Both the position numbers and the translations under genes were made by a program. A stretch of DNA of 64,000 nucleotides from Leptolyngbyaceae cyanobacterium C42_A2020_001. GTDB lineage: Bacteria > Cyanobacteriota > Cyanobacteriia > Leptolyngbyales > Leptolyngbyaceae. Each line of letters starts with the position of its first letter. Within the stretch, counting starts at the first letter, position 1. The notes under the pieces are model-generated. The model was not told where the DNA came from, did no database searches, and saw only the letters and a program-made list of their open reading frames with translations. This document shows positions 62,850-64,000 of the stretch, piece after piece. The DNA lies in assembly GCA_015272515.1 (NCBI GenBank), contig JACYLN010000123.1:22521-86520 (forward strand), given 5' to 3'.

Positions 62850-64000
62850 GGGCGTGTCTCCTGGGGGGTCAAGCGTTGTTCGGCGATCGCGTTCCATGCG
62901 TCGTGTTCTGGAATCGTGATGTTGAGGTTTTGATTACAAATCTTCCATTTTGCCAGTGCTGCTTGCTTGTCGCCCAGTCCTTCCATCACCTGCGCCAACA
63001 AACAATGGGTATCCGCGATCGCTTCTCGGCGGCGATCGTCATTCTCAAATTGAATCGTCGGTTGCATTTCAATCGCCTCCAGCAACCGGGCTTCGGCATC
63101 AGGATAGTTTTTTTGTTGCAACCGTGCCCAGCCCAGATTCTTGAGTACAGCGTGTTTCGTTACTGGGTTCAGGGGCTGGTGTTTCTCGTCATCCAGGGCT
63201 TTCAGCAACAGCGCTACCGCAGCGGCATAATCCTTTTTTGTGAGAATCTGAAGCCGTGCCAGGTTATTAATCGCCGTGGGACTGCCACCCTGAATTGCCA
63301 GTTGATAGTGCGATCGCGCTTTGTCAAACTCTTGCAAATCTTCGGACAACACGCCAGCGTAAAGATGCGCCTGGACATTATCAGGATTGAGCTTTAACGC
63401 ACGTTGATAGTCCGATTCGGCACTGCTCCAATTGCCGTTGCGATAATTTTCCATGCCCCATTGAGTATAGCGATCTGACCAGTAGGGTAGGGATAATCTC
63501 AGTCCTACGACACCCAATAGCACCAATCCTGCCAGCCCAGCACTCGCTTTGCCCCACCAATGTTTGGGTAAGATGCGATCGCCCATCGGTTGTTGAGGCG
63601 TTGCCTGAATCGCTTTCACCACCGCTCCGGTAGAGAGTAACCCTCCCAAACTTTGCAACGTGATCAAAAACGAACTGAGCAGGTCGGGACCGCCCACCAG
63701 AAAGCGGGGCACGATATCCCCCATCAAGCTGAAGGATGCCGTAATGCTGGCGAGAGCCGCGGCACTCCAGAGCCAACTGAAGGGTTCAGACGGTTCTTTG
63801 ACTTTAAGAAACCACCACCAGGCAGTTTCATCGGGCTTGAAGCTGGCTCGCCACTGGTCATCCTGGGTCAATGGCGCGATCGCGGCAGTTTGTTGCCTCA
63901 ATGTTTTGTCTAACTGAGTCAGTTTTTCCAGGCTGGCTTGGGTGGATGGCAACACATCGATTGTGCTGGTGAGAGTGGCTAAGGCGGTCTGGACGCGATC
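62846..64000 (-). CDS. TPR membrane protein (5' partial)
   Basis: The frame is open through the right edge (first residues seen 'DRVQTALATLTSTIDVLPST'), so the N-terminus is missing; a GTG at 63955 is internal. Hydrophobic helices 'PFSWLWSAAALASITASFSL', 'LISSFLITLQ'-like and 'GLAGLVLLGVVGLRLSL' are followed by TPR units 'NYRNGNWSSAESDYQRALKL', 'DEFDKARSHYQLA'-like and 'NLGWARLQQKNYPDAEARLL'. No enzyme motif is visible. Overlaps the next gene by four bases, so the two products probably act together. Confidence 0.75.
   Translation of the reverse strand, partial: DRVQTALATLTSTIDVLPSTQASLEKLTQLDKTLRQQTAAIAPLTQDDQWRASFKPDETAWWWFLKVKEPSEPFSWLWSAAALASITASFSLMGDIVPRFLVGGPDLLSSFLITLQSLGGLLSTGAVVKAIQATPQQPMGDRILPKHWWGKASAGLAGLVLLGVVGLRLSLPYWSDRYTQWGMENYRNGNWSSAESDYQRALKLNPDNVQAHLYAGVLSEDLQEFDKARSHYQLAIQGGSPTAINNLARLQILTKKDYAAAVALLLKALDDEKHQPLNPVTKHAVLKNLGWARLQQKNYPDAEARLLEAIEMQPTIQFENDDRRREAIADTHCLLAQVMEGLGDKQAALAKWKICNQNLNITIPEHDAWNAIAEQRLTPQETRP

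Overview
This window is a chromosomal segment of a cyanobacterium, most likely a filamentous Leptolyngbya-like one; the genus is inference. The supporting signs are the very dense HIP1 palindrome GCGATCGC in genes and spacers, a SasA clock kinase with its KaiB-like domain, a LabA/NYN protein, a CCB-type cytochrome b6f assembly factor, an SLH-OprB porin, an adjacent DnaK/DnaJ pair of the DnaK3/DnaJ3 kind, and giant STAND-WD40 and caspase-like proteins. No prophage, CRISPR array or rRNA is visible. One tRNA gene (Ser-GGA) and one decayed IS200-type element are present.

Layout. Positions 1-6.3 kb: the 3' end of an RlpA-like gene, a MidA-like methyltransferase, a small conserved protein and a 1220-residue HTH/NB-ARC/14xWD40 protein. 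6.4-12 kb: an ABC-F ATPase and two hybrid signalling kinases. 12-19 kb: gpmI, secG, a matrixin-like protease, a mutY-mutT fusion and a URC1/URC4 pyrimidine-catabolism pair. 19-24.6 kb: a porin, a phytase-like lipoprotein, sasA and a small esterase. 24.7-31.7 kb: a lipase-like protein, an ECF sigma / membrane anti-sigma / Spy-like operon, an SDR, a STAS-sugar transferase fusion, and moeB-rhodanese with a JAMM protease. 32-38.3 kb: a slipin, a PD-(D/E)XK-like nuclease, a LivF/NatE-type ATPase, two ferredoxins, hisZ, a J-domain/TPR protein and an inositol monophosphatase. 38.4-43 kb: tRNA-Ser, dnaK with a long repeat tail, dnaJ and a membrane-anchored unknown. 43.2-45.8 kb: a histidine kinase gene broken by an IS200-like tnpA that itself carries a stop codon. 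45.9-54.5 kb: an acyltransferase and hydrolase pair resembling the halves of plant phytyl ester synthase, metG, labA, lptC, rdgB, a GDSL hydrolase and a ccdA/thioredoxin-like pair. 54.7-64 kb: a truncated PfpI leader, a caspase-like protein with Tyr in place of the catalytic His, a TPR membrane protein, a DUF456 protein, a CCB protein, a PBP4-type peptidase, a second sugar transferase and two TPR-type proteins running off the right edge.

Most of the window is housekeeping. The most unusual parts are the STAND-WD40 protein with near-identical repeats, the Y/C pseudo-caspase with an EF-hand-like loop translationally coupled to a TPR partner behind a PfpI stub, the STAS-sugar transferase fusion and its stand-alone paralogue, the hexapeptide-repeat tail of DnaK, HIP1 sites used as hairpins, and a pyrimidine-rich low-complexity sequence that recurs between genes and apparently inside coding frames. 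Start codons were re-chosen where an internal ATG or GTG has a better ribosome-binding site or fits the family better.
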